From assembly GCA_008638205.1 (NCBI GenBank), contig VTPO01000001.1, positions 62,001 to 126,000 on the forward strand: DNA of 64,000 nucleotides, in the 5' to 3' direction. This stretch comes from Pelagibacteraceae bacterium (lineage in GTDB: Bacteria > Pseudomonadota > Alphaproteobacteria > Pelagibacterales > Pelagibacteraceae). A program made the translations under genes and the position numbers. The notes below the pieces were generated by a model. It ran no database searches, was not told the origin of the DNA, and saw only the letters and a program-made list of their open reading frames with translations. Shown here piece by piece: positions 10,334-19,029 of the stretch (the stretch's first letter is position 1; every line of letters starts with the position of its first letter).

Positions 10334-10804
10334 ATGAAATTTGTAAAAATTCCCTCTCCTAACTTTGACAAAAAAGAAAGAACGTTAAAATATATAATTA
10401 TTCATTATACTGGAATGAAATCTCAAAAAGTAGCTATAAAAAGATTACAATCAAAGGTTGCAAAAGTTAGCACTCATTATTTAATATCCAAAAGAGGAGT
10501 TATCTACCAAATGGTTAAAGACCAGCACGTAGCTTGGCATGCCGGAAAATCAAGATGGGGGAGTGATAAAAACCTTAACTTAAAATCCATAGGAATTGAG
10601 TTGGTTAACAAGGGAGATGAAAAATTCCCATATTTGCAGATAAAAAGTTTATGCATGCTCATAAAATATCTAAAAAATAAGCATAAAATCCAAAAAAAAC
10701 ACGTTCTCGGCCATTCTCATATTGCTCCAGGAAGAAAAGCTGATCCAGGTATTCATTTTCCTTGGAAAAAGCTATCTAATCAAAAATTATCTAATAACCA
10801 TTGA
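10334..10804 (+). CDS. N-acetylmuramoyl-L-alanine amidase, AmpD/amidase_2 type
   Basis: Cleaves the bond between N-acetylmuramic acid and L-alanine in murein or its turnover products. The 156-residue protein has the amidase_2 fold and its zinc ligands: His24 in YIIIHYTGM, a His in KKHVLGHSHIAPGRKADPG, and the Asp of the same motif. The central THYLISKRGVIYQMV and AWHAGKSRWG segments are typical. There is no signal peptide, so a cytoplasmic recycling enzyme like AmpD is more likely than a periplasmic one. The stop codon overlaps the -35 box of the rnpB promoter. Whether substrate is anhydro-muropeptide or murein is not decided. Confidence 0.88.
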   Translation: MKFVKIPSPNFDKKERTLKYIIIHYTGMKSQKVAIKRLQSKVAKVSTHYLISKRGVIYQMVKDQHVAWHAGKSRWGSDKNLNLKSIGIELVNKGDEKFPYLQIKSLCMLIKYLKNKHKIQKKHVLGHSHIAPGRKADPGIHFPWKKLSNQKLSNNH

Positions 10805-10829
10805 ATTTATTAATTTTTTTGACTATATA
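10801..10829 (+). promoter_or_regulatory. Promoter of the RNase P RNA gene
   Basis: TTGAAT at 10801-10806 and TATATA at 10824-10829 are separated by 17 bp, placing the start of transcription at about 10834-10836, exactly at the first paired bases of the RNase P RNA. The -35 box overlaps the amidase stop codon, another sign of genome compaction. Confidence 0.55.
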
Positions 10830-10832
10830 ACG

Positions 10833-11194
10833 ATTGCTAGTTGGTTGGATGATAGCTTTTAACTTAGGTTAAAAGAGGAAAGTCTGGGCTCCATAGGAAA
10901 AAGTACCAGGTAATTCCTGGCAAGAGTGATCTTAGGGATAGTGCCACAGAAAATAAACCGCCTAATCAAGGCAAGGGTGAAAAGGTGAGGTAAGAGCTCA
11001 CCGGTTTTTTAGTAATAAAAAACGCATGGAAAACCCTACTTGGAGCAAGACCAAATAGGAGTAGCGTGGTTAATTTTTTAACCGAATTTCCTAAATTAGC
11101 TACTCGGGTTGGTTGCTTGAGCTACTTGGTGACAAGTAGCCTAGAGAAATTATCATTTTAAATGACAAAACCCAGCTTACAGGCCAACTAGCAA
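10833..11194 (+). ncRNA. rnpB: RNase P RNA (bacterial type A)
   Basis: Catalytic RNA that trims the 5' leader of tRNA precursors. The ends form a P1 helix, TTGCTAGTTGG pairing with CCAACTAGCAA at 11184-11194. Conserved landmarks appear in order: GAGGAAAGTC at 10875-10884, a GTGCCACAGAAA block near 10960, GGTAAGAGCTCACC near 10988, a GGAGCAAGACCAAATAGG block near 11042, and the 3' AACCCAGCTTACAGG. The length of about 360 nt fits type A. No strong intrinsic terminator follows; only an A-run and a T-run around 11192-11213 are seen. The gene sits directly upstream of the mraZ promoter. Confidence 0.95.
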
Positions 11195-11258
11195 AAAAAT
11201 CAATTTTTTTTTCAAAATAAGAACAAAAATAGAACAACTTGTAATTGAATTAATCCAA

Positions 11259-11300
11259 TTGACTATTTTTAAAAATACCATACAAACCCATAATATCCCA
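11259..11300 (+). promoter_or_regulatory. mraZ/dcw promoter with MraZ-type operator
   Basis: A -35 box TTGACT at 11259-11264 is followed 16 bp later by TACAAA at 11281-11286. Over the -10 region lie three repeats with an exact 10-bp period: ACCA at 11277, CCCA at 11287 and CCCA at 11297. On the minus strand these read TGGG, TGGG and TGGT, the direct TGGGN repeats with 5-nt gaps known as the E. coli MraZ site. A palindrome TCCCATATGGGA overlaps the last repeat. The repeats would let MraZ block its own promoter. Promoter strength is inferred; the repeat spacing is seen directly. Confidence 0.6.
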
Positions 11301-11326
11301 TATGGGAATAAAAATGAAATTTAAAA

Positions 11327-11776
11327 ATGTTTATTTCTACATTCGAAAACAGATTAGACAAAAAAGGAAGGGTGTCCGTGCCTGCAACATTTAGATCTCA
11401 TTTATCAAGCTTGGGTTATAACAGTGTGGTTTGCTACCCATCTTTTACAAGCTCTTCAATTGAATTTTGTCCACAAAGTAGAATCGAAAAGATTATGGAA
11501 ACTATCGATAATCTGAATCCTTTTGAGGAAAATAGAGATATTTTTTCAACTTCTATTTTGGCAAACAGTCATCAATTAAATTTTGATACTGAAGGAAGAG
11601 TTACGTTAACAGAAAAATTAATCAAACATACAAGTGTAAAGGAAAAAGTTTTATTTGTAGGTCAGGGAAAAACTTTTCAGATGTGGGAACCTTTGCAATT
11701 TAAAAAATTTAGCGATGAAGCTAGAAAAAAAGCAAAATCTGAAAGATCTAGCTTGAAATGGAATCAAAACAATTAA
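11327..11776 (+). CDS. mraZ: Transcriptional regulator MraZ of the dcw cluster
   Basis: A 149-residue SpoVT/AbrB-fold DNA-binding protein that represses the division and cell-wall cluster in E. coli by binding direct repeats at its own promoter. Both MraZ half-domains are seen: FENRLDKKGRVSVPATFRSHL near the start and LNFDTEGRVTLTEKLIKHT in the second half, each with the GRV motif. Length matches the family. It is the first gene of the cluster, 26 bp after a three-repeat operator. The start ATG has no clear Shine-Dalgarno sequence. Here the next gene is ftsZ rather than rsmH, so MraZ sits directly in front of the main division gene. Confidence 0.95.
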   Translation: MFISTFENRLDKKGRVSVPATFRSHLSSLGYNSVVCYPSFTSSSIEFCPQSRIEKIMETIDNLNPFEENRDIFSTSILANSHQLNFDTEGRVTLTEKLIKHTSVKEKVLFVGQGKTFQMWEPLQFKKFSDEARKKAKSERSSLKWNQNN

Positions 11777-11794
11777 ACCAAGGGAGATAAAAAC

Positions 11795-13315
11795 ATGACA
11801 ATTAATATAACAGCACCAGAATTAAGAGAGCTTAAGCCAAGAATCGTAGTGTTGGGAGTTGGTGGAGCAGGAGGAAATGCAATTAACAATATGCTTGATG
11901 CTCAAATTGAGGGTGTAGAATTTTTTGCAGCTAACACAGATGCCCAAGCTTTAAAAAGTAATTTTGCAGAATGCAAAATCCAACTTGGAGCAAATTTAAC
12001 TCGTGGTTTAGGTGCTGGCGCTAAGGCAGATATTGGACAAGCTGCAGCAGATGAATCAATGAATGAAATTATAAATTTATTACAAGGTGCAAATATGGTT
12101 TTTGTAACTGCTGGCATGGGAGGTGGAACAGGAACTGGAGCTGCTCCTGTGATTGCTAAAGCTGCAAAAGATTTAAATATTTTGACAGTTGGAGTTGTTA
12201 CAAAACCTTTTATGTTCGAAGGACCTGGAAGAATTAGAGTTGCAGAAAGAGGTTTGGAAGAACTAAGAAAATATTGTGATACTATGATTGTAATCCCAAA
12301 TCAAAATCTTTTTAAAGTTGCAAATGAAAAGACAACTTTTCCAGATGCTTTCAAAATGGCAGACAATGTTTTGATGCAAGGTGTAAAAGGAATAACAGAT
12401 TTAATTGTTAAACCAGGCCTAATCAATTTAGATTTTGCTGATATCGAAACAGTAATGAGCGGCATGGGTAAAGCGATGATGGGGATGGGAGAGGCAGAAG
12501 GAGAAAAAAGAGCAGTAGAAGCTGCGGAAGCTGCAGTCGCCAACCCACTAATTGATGAGTACTCTCTTAAAGGAGCCAGAGGACTATTAATTAATATAAC
12601 TGGAGGCAATGATATCACTTTATTTGAAGTCGATGAGGCTGCTAACAAAATTAGAGCTGAAGTTGATCCGTCAGCTGAGATTTTAGTCGGAACAACTTTT
12701 GATGAAAATCTTGCAGGTAAATTAAGAGTATCTATTGTTGCTACTGGTCTTAATGGAGAAGTGGCTTCAGGCAAACCAGTAGTTAGTATGGTTAGACACA
12801 TACAAAATAGAAATAATGGTTACACAAGACCCGCTACTTTTTCTGGTAGCTATTCTTCGCTTCAGCCATCTTCAACGAACGCAGCAACAAACGGAACTAC
12901 TGCACATATGGTGACAGAGGGCGCAACTGCATTAGACATGAATAGTTATTCAAATCAAGAGATGCAGGTAATCACCGATTCTCAAACGAACAACCAACAA
13001 TCAATTCATGAAGATACTCAAAATGAAATTACCCCTCAAGAAAATCAGGCTGAGCATTCAGAAATGAACATGGGAGAAGATTCTCTTTTTAATGAAGAAG
13101 CTCCTACTGATTTTGTAGAAGAAAGTTTTGAAAAAGTGGAGGAGGAAACTCAGCTTTTTACAAGCGACCAAGAAGTAAACAATTCAATTTCGACAGAAGA
13201 ATCGTCGAATTCAGAATCTCCAGAACAATCAATTAATGAAAATTTTTCTGAATTAAATTCTGAAGATAAAAATGATTTAGAAATACCTGCTTTTTTAAGA
13301 AGACAGACAAACTAA
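11795..13315 (+). CDS. ftsZ: Cell division GTPase FtsZ
   Basis: Tubulin-like GTPase that forms the division ring. The 506-residue protein has an N-terminal GTPase domain with [13 protein letters not shown] and the tubulin signature GGGTGTG at 109-115, and a complete second domain up to about residue 320. A long acidic, asparagine/glutamate-rich linker follows (about 335-490). The C-terminal peptide [13 protein letters not shown] is the conserved docking site for FtsA and other partners. A strong Shine-Dalgarno AAGGGAGAT precedes the ATG. In most bacteria ftsZ follows ftsQ-ftsA at the end of the cluster; here it lies between mraZ and rsmH, and lpxC follows ftsA instead. Confidence 0.98.
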   Translation: MTINITAPELRELKPRIVVLGVGGAGGNAINNMLDAQIEGVEFFAANTDAQALKSNFAECKIQLGANLTRGLGAGAKADIGQAAADESMNEIINLLQGANMVFVTAGMGGGTGTGAAPVIAKAAKDLNILTVGVVTKPFMFEGPGRIRVAERGLEELRKYCDTMIVIPNQNLFKVANEKTTFPDAFKMADNVLMQGVKGITDLIVKPGLINLDFADIETVMSGMGKAMMGMGEAEGEKRAVEAAEAAVANPLIDEYSLKGARGLLINITGGNDITLFEVDEAANKIRAEVDPSAEILVGTTFDENLAGKLRVSIVATGLNGEVASGKPVVSMVRHIQNRNNGYTRPATFSGSYSSLQPSSTNAATNGTTAHMVTEGATALDMNSYSNQEMQVITDSQTNNQQSIHEDTQNEITPQENQAEHSEMNMGEDSLFNEEAPTDFVEESFEKVEEETQLFTSDQEVNNSISTEESSNSESPEQSINENFSELNSEDKNDLEIPAFLRRQTN

Positions 13316-13331
13316 TCATTAGTGAAAATTA

Positions 13332-14345
13332 ATGTCACTGGATATGAATCCCCACTATCCAGTGATGTTAAACGAAGTTATCTCCTCCCTAGAGCCAAGA
13401 AGTAATACAACCATTGTAGATTGTACCTTTGGTTGCGGTGGGTATAGCCAAAAAATATTAGAGACTTATCCTGAATGTAAAGTCATTGGGATAGATAGAG
13501 ATTCATCCGTGCAAGAATTTGCGACTATCTTAGAAAAAAAATTTAAAAATAGATTTTCTTTTATTAACGATAAATTTAGCAATCTTGAAGAAATTATTAA
13601 CAAATATAAAGATGAGATTGGGTCTTTCGTATTTGATTTTGGAATATCTTCCTTTCAATTGGATGATCATAGTAGAGGATTTTCTTTTAATTCTAACAGA
13701 AAGTTAGATATGAGAATGGGTAAAAATAAAATTAGCGCTTATGAGCTTTTAAATGAAGCTCCCCTAGAAGAGCTTAGTAGTATCATTAAGATATTTGGAG
13801 AGGATAAAGATCACAAAAAAATTGCAAAAGAAATTGTCAGAACAAGAGATATAGAGCCAATTTATTCAACCCAAGATTTATACAATGCAATTTTAAAAGC
13901 CAAGGGAAATAAGTATTTCAAAAAAAACCCAGCTACCAAAACATTTCAGGCTATTAGAATGATTGTTAATCAGGAGCTTTCAGAAATATTCAATTCATTA
14001 ACGAGAGTTATTAAAATTTGCAATTCAAACACCTTAGTAACTGCGGTAACATTCCATTCTCTTGAAGACAGAATTGTAAAAAAAATTTTTAATATCAGTA
14101 AAGATTCAGATCAAAATCCGTCTCGATACATTCCAACTACTCATCAGGAAAAAAAAGAGACATTCATTCAAAGAGTTAACAATAGAGCCTTAAAACCATC
14201 TGAGCAAGAAGTCGTATCTAACCCAAGATCAAGGTCTGCCAAGTTAAGATCTGCTATTAAAATTGGCAATGGTACTATAGGCATGGATAGAAAGGCATTA
14301 AAAATGGAAAGGCTTTTTCAATTAGAGGAAAAATATAATGCCTAA
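13332..14345 (+). CDS. rsmH: 16S rRNA (cytosine1402-N4)-methyltransferase
   Basis: Methylates C1402 in the decoding centre of 16S rRNA with S-adenosylmethionine (formerly mraW). The 337-residue protein shows HYPVMLNEVISSL, the SAM-binding loop IVDCTFGCGGYSQKIL, GFVFDFGISSFQLDD-like motif at DFGISSFQLDDHSRGFSF, LDMRMG, KTFQAIRMIVNQEL and the closing VTFHSLEDRIVK. Length and motif order are normal. It starts 16 bp after ftsZ and overlaps ftsL by 8 bp, so the region behaves as one transcript. In the usual cluster this gene directly follows mraZ. Confidence 0.96.
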   Translation: MSLDMNPHYPVMLNEVISSLEPRSNTTIVDCTFGCGGYSQKILETYPECKVIGIDRDSSVQEFATILEKKFKNRFSFINDKFSNLEEIINKYKDEIGSFVFDFGISSFQLDDHSRGFSFNSNRKLDMRMGKNKISAYELLNEAPLEELSSIIKIFGEDKDHKKIAKEIVRTRDIEPIYSTQDLYNAILKAKGNKYFKKNPATKTFQAIRMIVNQELSEIFNSLTRVIKICNSNTLVTAVTFHSLEDRIVKKIFNISKDSDQNPSRYIPTTHQEKKETFIQRVNNRALKPSEQEVVSNPRSRSAKLRSAIKIGNGTIGMDRKALKMERLFQLEEKYNA

Positions 14346-14607
14346 AAAATTTATAGTTAGTTTATTTTTCCTATTACTGGGCCTCATAAGTATTCATTTT
14401 TTAAAAAATGAAACTAGAGAAATGGAGATAAAAATAGAAAAGCTTTCTAAAAATATTTCTAATTTAAAGCAAGATTTGGAAGTGGAAAAATTAGAGTTTT
14501 ATTATCTGTCTAACCCACAAAGAGTATCTAAATTAGCCCAAGAGTATTTACCGAAAGATTATATCTCCCTATTCCCCAATCAATTAACTATTAATGAAAA
14601 AAAATAA
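14338..14607 (+). CDS. ftsL: Cell division protein FtsL
   Basis: Small bitopic division protein that joins FtsQ and FtsB/DivIC and activates FtsWI septal synthesis. The 89-residue protein has a short cytoplasmic start, one membrane helix (FIVSLFFLLLGLISIHFL) and a periplasmic coiled-coil from about residue 27 to 55, followed by the RVSKLAQEYLP segment typical of alphaproteobacterial FtsL. Sequence conservation of this family is low, so position between rsmH and ftsI and the topology carry much of the assignment. It overlaps both neighbours. Confidence 0.85.
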   Translation: MPKKFIVSLFFLLLGLISIHFLKNETREMEIKIEKLSKNISNLKQDLEVEKLEFYYLSNPQRVSKLAQEYLPKDYISLFPNQLTINEKK

Positions 14608-16279
14608 ACAACTAAATTTGTATTTTAGTGAGCAGCCCGAGCTTGCAAAAAAAAAGAAGAATGACGATGGCAGAAATAATATTATTATTTCTTTTTTTAT
14701 TATTTTTTTTCTTATCATTTGTCTTAGATTAGTTTTTTTAGGATTTGAAAGAAAAACTTTTGTAGGGACAAAAAATTACGAGGGCTTGTTTTATGAGCGC
14801 AGAGATATTGTTGATAACCAAGGGTCTATATTAGCAAAAAATATTAGCACTTTTGACCTTGTTTTAAGAAAAAATAAAGTAAAAAATTTTGATAATGTCT
14901 TATTAAAGGTAAAATTAAATTTTCCAGAAGTTAATATCAACTATATAAAATTAAATTACAAAGAGAAAAATACTTTAGTTTTAAAAAAAAATCTTTCTCC
15001 ATCAGATTATAATAAGATAACAAACCTGGGGGAACCCTCTTTGGAGTTATTTAAGAGAGAAATAAGAATCTACCCTCATAAAAATTTATTTGCGCATATT
15101 CTGGGAAAAACAGACTCTGATAACTATGGAATTTCTGGAATAGAAATGTATATGGATGACCAATTAAGAGATAAATCAAAAGTAAATATTCCTGTCCAAT
15201 TATCACTAAATACCAATATTCAGTATTCAATTCATGAGGAATTAATGAAAGGGGTAAAAGATTTTTCAGCCATTGGTGCAGCAGCTATTTTGATGGATGC
15301 AAATACTGGAAAGATAATTTCTATGGTCTCCCTGCCAGATGCAGATAACAATTTAAGAAATAGCAATGAGTTAAAAAATAATTTAAGCAGAGCCACCAAA
15401 GGCCTATATGAGTTGGGTTCTGTTTTCAAAACTTTTGCTATAGCAAGTGCACTAGAAAATAAAGTAATTAGCAAAGACACGATTTTTTCAAATCTCAGAA
15501 ACAGAGTGTATTGCGGTAAATTTCCTATCGATGAATATCGATGGGATAAATCGAAGAGAGAACTTACAGTTCAACAAATATTAGTAAAGTCATCTAATAT
15601 TGGAACTATCGAGATCGTAAAAAAGAATGGATTAGAAAATCAACAAAAGTTTTTAGAAAAATTAGAAATTTTTGACATGCCCAGACTTGAGATATCGGAG
15701 TTATCCAAATCTAATAAAAACAGGTGGGGTAAATGTAATACCCTAACTTCGGCCTATGGTCATGGAGTAAACACAACATTATTACAATTAACAAGAGCTT
15801 ATGCTGCAATTGTAAATGGGGGGGTGCTTCTAGATTCATCAATACTTTTAAATAGAAAATTAAATAAGAAAAGAGTGATTAGCAAAGAAACAAGTGTAAT
15901 TATGAATCAAATGCTAAGGGCAAATGTTGATAAAAAAAACAAAACATCAGGGAGTGGGAGAAAAGCAGATATCGTCGGATATGATGTGTTGGGCAAAACT
16001 GGAACTGCACAGAAGCCATCCAAAAAAGAAAAAGGGTATTCAAAAGAAATTTTAAATGTATTTGCATCAGCTTTTCCAAGCAAAAAACCCAAATACGTAT
16101 TAACTGTATTGATAGACGAGCCAAAGGGGGCACCTCAAATTTGGAAGCATTCTAGAAGAGAGGCTGGATGGAACGCAGTTTATATAGCAGGCAAGATTAT
16201 TCGAAAAATTGGCCCCAGTTTAGCCATAAACGATCTAGATTTACTTAACAATTATGCAAGCCATACAAAAAATAATTAA
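14594..16279 (+). CDS. ftsI: Septal peptidoglycan transpeptidase FtsI (PBP3)
   Basis: Cross-links peptidoglycan at the division septum, working with FtsW. The 561-residue protein has a cytoplasmic N-terminus, a membrane anchor at about 29-50, a pedestal domain beginning YERRDIVDNQGSILA, and a transpeptidase domain. Active-site motifs are present: Ser276-x-x-Lys279 in ELGSVFKTF, Ser333-Ser-Asn335, and KTGT in VLGKTGTAQKP. It overlaps ftsL by 14 bp and murE by 26 bp, the latter one of the longest overlaps here. No truncation is visible. Confidence 0.96.
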   Translation: MKKNKQLNLYFSEQPELAKKKKNDDGRNNIIISFFIIFFLIICLRLVFLGFERKTFVGTKNYEGLFYERRDIVDNQGSILAKNISTFDLVLRKNKVKNFDNVLLKVKLNFPEVNINYIKLNYKEKNTLVLKKNLSPSDYNKITNLGEPSLELFKREIRIYPHKNLFAHILGKTDSDNYGISGIEMYMDDQLRDKSKVNIPVQLSLNTNIQYSIHEELMKGVKDFSAIGAAAILMDANTGKIISMVSLPDADNNLRNSNELKNNLSRATKGLYELGSVFKTFAIASALENKVISKDTIFSNLRNRVYCGKFPIDEYRWDKSKRELTVQQILVKSSNIGTIEIVKKNGLENQQKFLEKLEIFDMPRLEISELSKSNKNRWGKCNTLTSAYGHGVNTTLLQLTRAYAAIVNGGVLLDSSILLNRKLNKKRVISKETSVIMNQMLRANVDKKNKTSGSGRKADIVGYDVLGKTGTAQKPSKKEKGYSKEILNVFASAFPSKKPKYVLTVLIDEPKGAPQIWKHSRREAGWNAVYIAGKIIRKIGPSLAINDLDLLNNYASHTKNN

Positions 16280-17648
16280 TTCCAATAATTGCTCTGTAGA
16301 CACGAGGACTCTTAGAAAAGAAGAAATTTTTTTTGATTTAGGAAGCAAAAGCAATAAAGATGGAGATTATTTTTTCAAAGCCTTAAAAAAAAAGCCATTA
16401 TTTATTATAACTCAAAATCAAAAACGCAAACTATCTGGTAAAAATTTTATTATTGTAAAAAATATTTACTCTTTTTACGTTAAAAGCATTAGTCAGAAAT
16501 TTAAAAAAAAGCCTAAATATAAAGTTGCAGTTACAGGTACTAATGGAAAAACGTCAGTGGCATTTTTTTATTATAGAATACTTAATTTGCTTGGAATAAA
16601 AGTTGGTTCGATAGGAACTCTAGGAGTATTTGAGAACTTAAAAAAAAGTAAAGGAAATTTAACCACCCCAGATTTTTTTTCTAATCACAAAAGTCTAAAT
16701 CATTTCTATAAAAAGAGAATTAATCATTCAATAATTGAAGCTTCCAGTCATGGCCTAAAACAAAGCAGATTAGAAAAAATTGATTTTGATTGCGGTGTTT
16801 TCACAAATTTAACACACGATCATTTAGACTACCACAAAACTATGAAAGATTATTTAAATTCCAAATTAATTCTTTTTAAAAAACTAATTAAAAAAAATGG
16901 ATTTTTAGTAACAGGAAGTGAAGTATTGGAATTTCCTTTATTGAATAAAATTTCGAAAAATAATAAATTAAATTTATTATCTTACGGTAGAAAAGGAAAT
17001 ATTATAAAAATAATATCTAGTAAGCCTGATGGTCAATTTACAAAATTAAAAATAAATATTTTAGGAAAAGTCCATAGCTTGAAATTAAAGTTGATTGGAA
17101 ATTTTCAAATTGAAAATTTTTTAGCTGCCACACTTGCTTGCTATTCATCTGGTATTAGTTTTGAAAAAATATTCAGAATATGCTCTAGAATTGGCAATCC
17201 TCCCGGTAGATTGCAATTATTTAAAAAACAAAACAAAATTGTAATTATTGATTATGCACATACACCAGATGCATTAGAAAAAACAATTATTGAAATTAAA
17301 AAATTTTTTAACAAAAAAATAAATATTGTCTTTGGTTGCGGTGGGGACAGAGATCATCAAAAAAGAAAAGCAATGGGAAAAATTGCATACAAATTATGTA
17401 ACAAAATATATATAACCGATGATAATCCCAGGTATGAAAATGCAAGAAAAATAAGAATGCAAATTAAAGCAGGGTGTCCCAACGCAATTGTAGTTCCATC
17501 TAGAAAGCAGGCAATTAAGAGGTCTATTTCTAAGCTAAATGAAGAAATCTTATTAATTGCTGGAAAAGGACACGAGGAGTTTCAGTTAATTAAGAACAAA
17601 AAAATAGCTTTTTCTGACCAACATTGCGTAACAAGATACTTAAAATAA
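16254..17648 (+). CDS. murE: UDP-MurNAc-L-Ala-D-Glu:meso-diaminopimelate ligase
   Basis: Adds the third residue of the peptidoglycan stem peptide. The 464-residue Mur ligase shows the ATP loop TGTNGKTSVA at about 94-103, SSHGLKQSRLEKIDFD, the TNLTHDHLDYHKTM motif with conserved His/Asp residues, and the DNPR motif in YITDDNPRYENARKI, which in this family marks meso-diaminopimelate as substrate. GKGHE near the C-terminus is also typical. The N-terminal domain is somewhat short (family usually about 480-500 residues). The start at 16254 lies inside ftsI and is followed by the expected SVDTRTLRKEEIF; murF begins directly after the stop. Confidence 0.95.
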   Translation: MQAIQKIINSNNCSVDTRTLRKEEIFFDLGSKSNKDGDYFFKALKKKPLFIITQNQKRKLSGKNFIIVKNIYSFYVKSISQKFKKKPKYKVAVTGTNGKTSVAFFYYRILNLLGIKVGSIGTLGVFENLKKSKGNLTTPDFFSNHKSLNHFYKKRINHSIIEASSHGLKQSRLEKIDFDCGVFTNLTHDHLDYHKTMKDYLNSKLILFKKLIKKNGFLVTGSEVLEFPLLNKISKNNKLNLLSYGRKGNIIKIISSKPDGQFTKLKINILGKVHSLKLKLIGNFQIENFLAATLACYSSGISFEKIFRICSRIGNPPGRLQLFKKQNKIVIIDYAHTPDALEKTIIEIKKFFNKKINIVFGCGGDRDHQKRKAMGKIAYKLCNKIYITDDNPRYENARKIRMQIKAGCPNAIVVPSRKQAIKRSISKLNEEILLIAGKGHEEFQLIKNKKIAFSDQHCVTRYLK

Positions 17649-19019
17649 ATGAATATTAACAGCACAGATCTTCAAAAAATTTTTAATAAAGGAATTCTTA
17701 ATAAAAAAATAAAAATAAATAACGTCGCTATTAATAGCAAAGAGGTAACTGCCAAGTCTATTTTTTTTGCAATTAAGGGAAAAAATACAGATGGCCATTA
17801 TTTTGTAAAAGAAGTAATTAAAAAAGGATGTAAAGTAATTGTTGTAAAAAATAATTTCAAAGTACCTAAAAATAATTTACATAAATTTATCAAGGTACGA
17901 TCACCAATTAGATACCTAGAAGATTTTGCAAAGTATCAAAGGTTAATATCACAAGGTAAGTTTGTGGGTATTACAGGAAGTTTTGGAAAAACAACTTTAA
18001 AATACATGCTGTCCTTCTTTTTGGAGCAATATGGGAGAACTTTCAGTTCCCCAAAATCTTTTAATAATCACTTTGGGTTACCACTTTCTCTTTCTAACAC
18101 TCCTAAAAATAGTCAATTTAATATTTTTGAACTGGGTATGAGCAATGTAGGAGAAATTGATAAATTATCTCAGATATTAAGACCAGACATTGGAGTTATT
18201 ACCAACATTGGTCCAGCTCATTTAAAAAATCTTAAAAACTTAAAAGCAGTTTGCTTGGCAAAAGCAGAAATTATGAATCATATTCAAGAAAATGGACACA
18301 TTGTTTTGAATAAAGATGATTTTTATTTCAATACACTTTTTAAAATTGCTAATAATAAAAAATTAAAAATTATAACATTTTCTAAATCTAAAAAAGCTAA
18401 TGTTCAATTATTGAAGATAATTAAAAAAAAAAATAATTATCAAATAACAATAAAAGTTTTGCAAAAAAAAATAACAATTCAAACCAAAACTATTAACGAT
18501 AGTTTCGTTGTAAATTTTTTAGCCACTTTATGTGTTTGCTCATATTTTAATTGTAGTTTGAAAAAAATTAAAAAAAGAGTTGAAAATTTTTCGTTACCAT
18601 CTGGAAGAGGAAATAAAATTATCAAAATAATTAAAGGAAAAAAAGTTCACATTATTGACGAGAGTTATAATGCTAATCCAATTTCGATGAAGAATGCTAT
18701 CGAAAATTTTTCTTTATACAATTCCCACAATAAGAAAAAAATAGCAATAATTGGTGATATGCTTGAATTGGGTCAGAAATCTAAATTTTATCATCTTGAA
18801 ATGGCAAAGATTTTAAATAATGCTGCAATTGATGAGATTTATTTAGTAGGTAAGGAAGTAGTTCACATTCATAATCAGCTTAAAAAAACTAAAAAATGTT
18901 TCATTTGTAAAGATATTGTGCATTTTAAAAGCCTATTCTTAAAAATAGCAAATGAAAAATCTATTTTTTTGATAAAAGGATCTAATGGAATTGGATTAAA
19001 TAAACTAGTAAATCAGTAA
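17649..19019 (+). CDS. murF: UDP-MurNAc-tripeptide:D-Ala-D-Ala ligase
   Basis: Adds D-Ala-D-Ala to complete the cytoplasmic pentapeptide precursor. The 456-residue Mur ligase has an N-terminal substrate domain with VAINSKEVTAKSIFFAIKG, an ATP loop TGSFGKTTLKYML, FNNHFGLPLSLSN, the ELGMSNVGEIDKLS motif, NIGPAHLKNL, and a C-terminal IDESYNANPISM followed by IIGDMLELG. This order is diagnostic for MurF. It abuts murE with no gap and precedes mraY by 10 bp. The protein is lysine-rich, as are most proteins of this AT-rich genome. Confidence 0.95.
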   Translation: MNINSTDLQKIFNKGILNKKIKINNVAINSKEVTAKSIFFAIKGKNTDGHYFVKEVIKKGCKVIVVKNNFKVPKNNLHKFIKVRSPIRYLEDFAKYQRLISQGKFVGITGSFGKTTLKYMLSFFLEQYGRTFSSPKSFNNHFGLPLSLSNTPKNSQFNIFELGMSNVGEIDKLSQILRPDIGVITNIGPAHLKNLKNLKAVCLAKAEIMNHIQENGHIVLNKDDFYFNTLFKIANNKKLKIITFSKSKKANVQLLKIIKKKNNYQITIKVLQKKITIQTKTINDSFVVNFLATLCVCSYFNCSLKKIKKRVENFSLPSGRGNKIIKIIKGKKVHIIDESYNANPISMKNAIENFSLYNSHNKKKIAIIGDMLELGQKSKFYHLEMAKILNNAAIDEIYLVGKEVVHIHNQLKKTKKCFICKDIVHFKSLFLKIANEKSIFLIKGSNGIGLNKLVNQ

Positions 19020-19029
19020 ATTTAAAACT

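Noticed and set aside
11190-11215. A-run/T-run after the RNase P RNA as a terminator
   Set aside because: The arms are only A and T with no GC stem, so it cannot be called an intrinsic terminator with confidence.
12301-12801. 166-codon minus-strand frame within ftsZ
   Set aside because: It is antisense to strongly conserved FtsZ sequence and its composition is that of a shadow frame.
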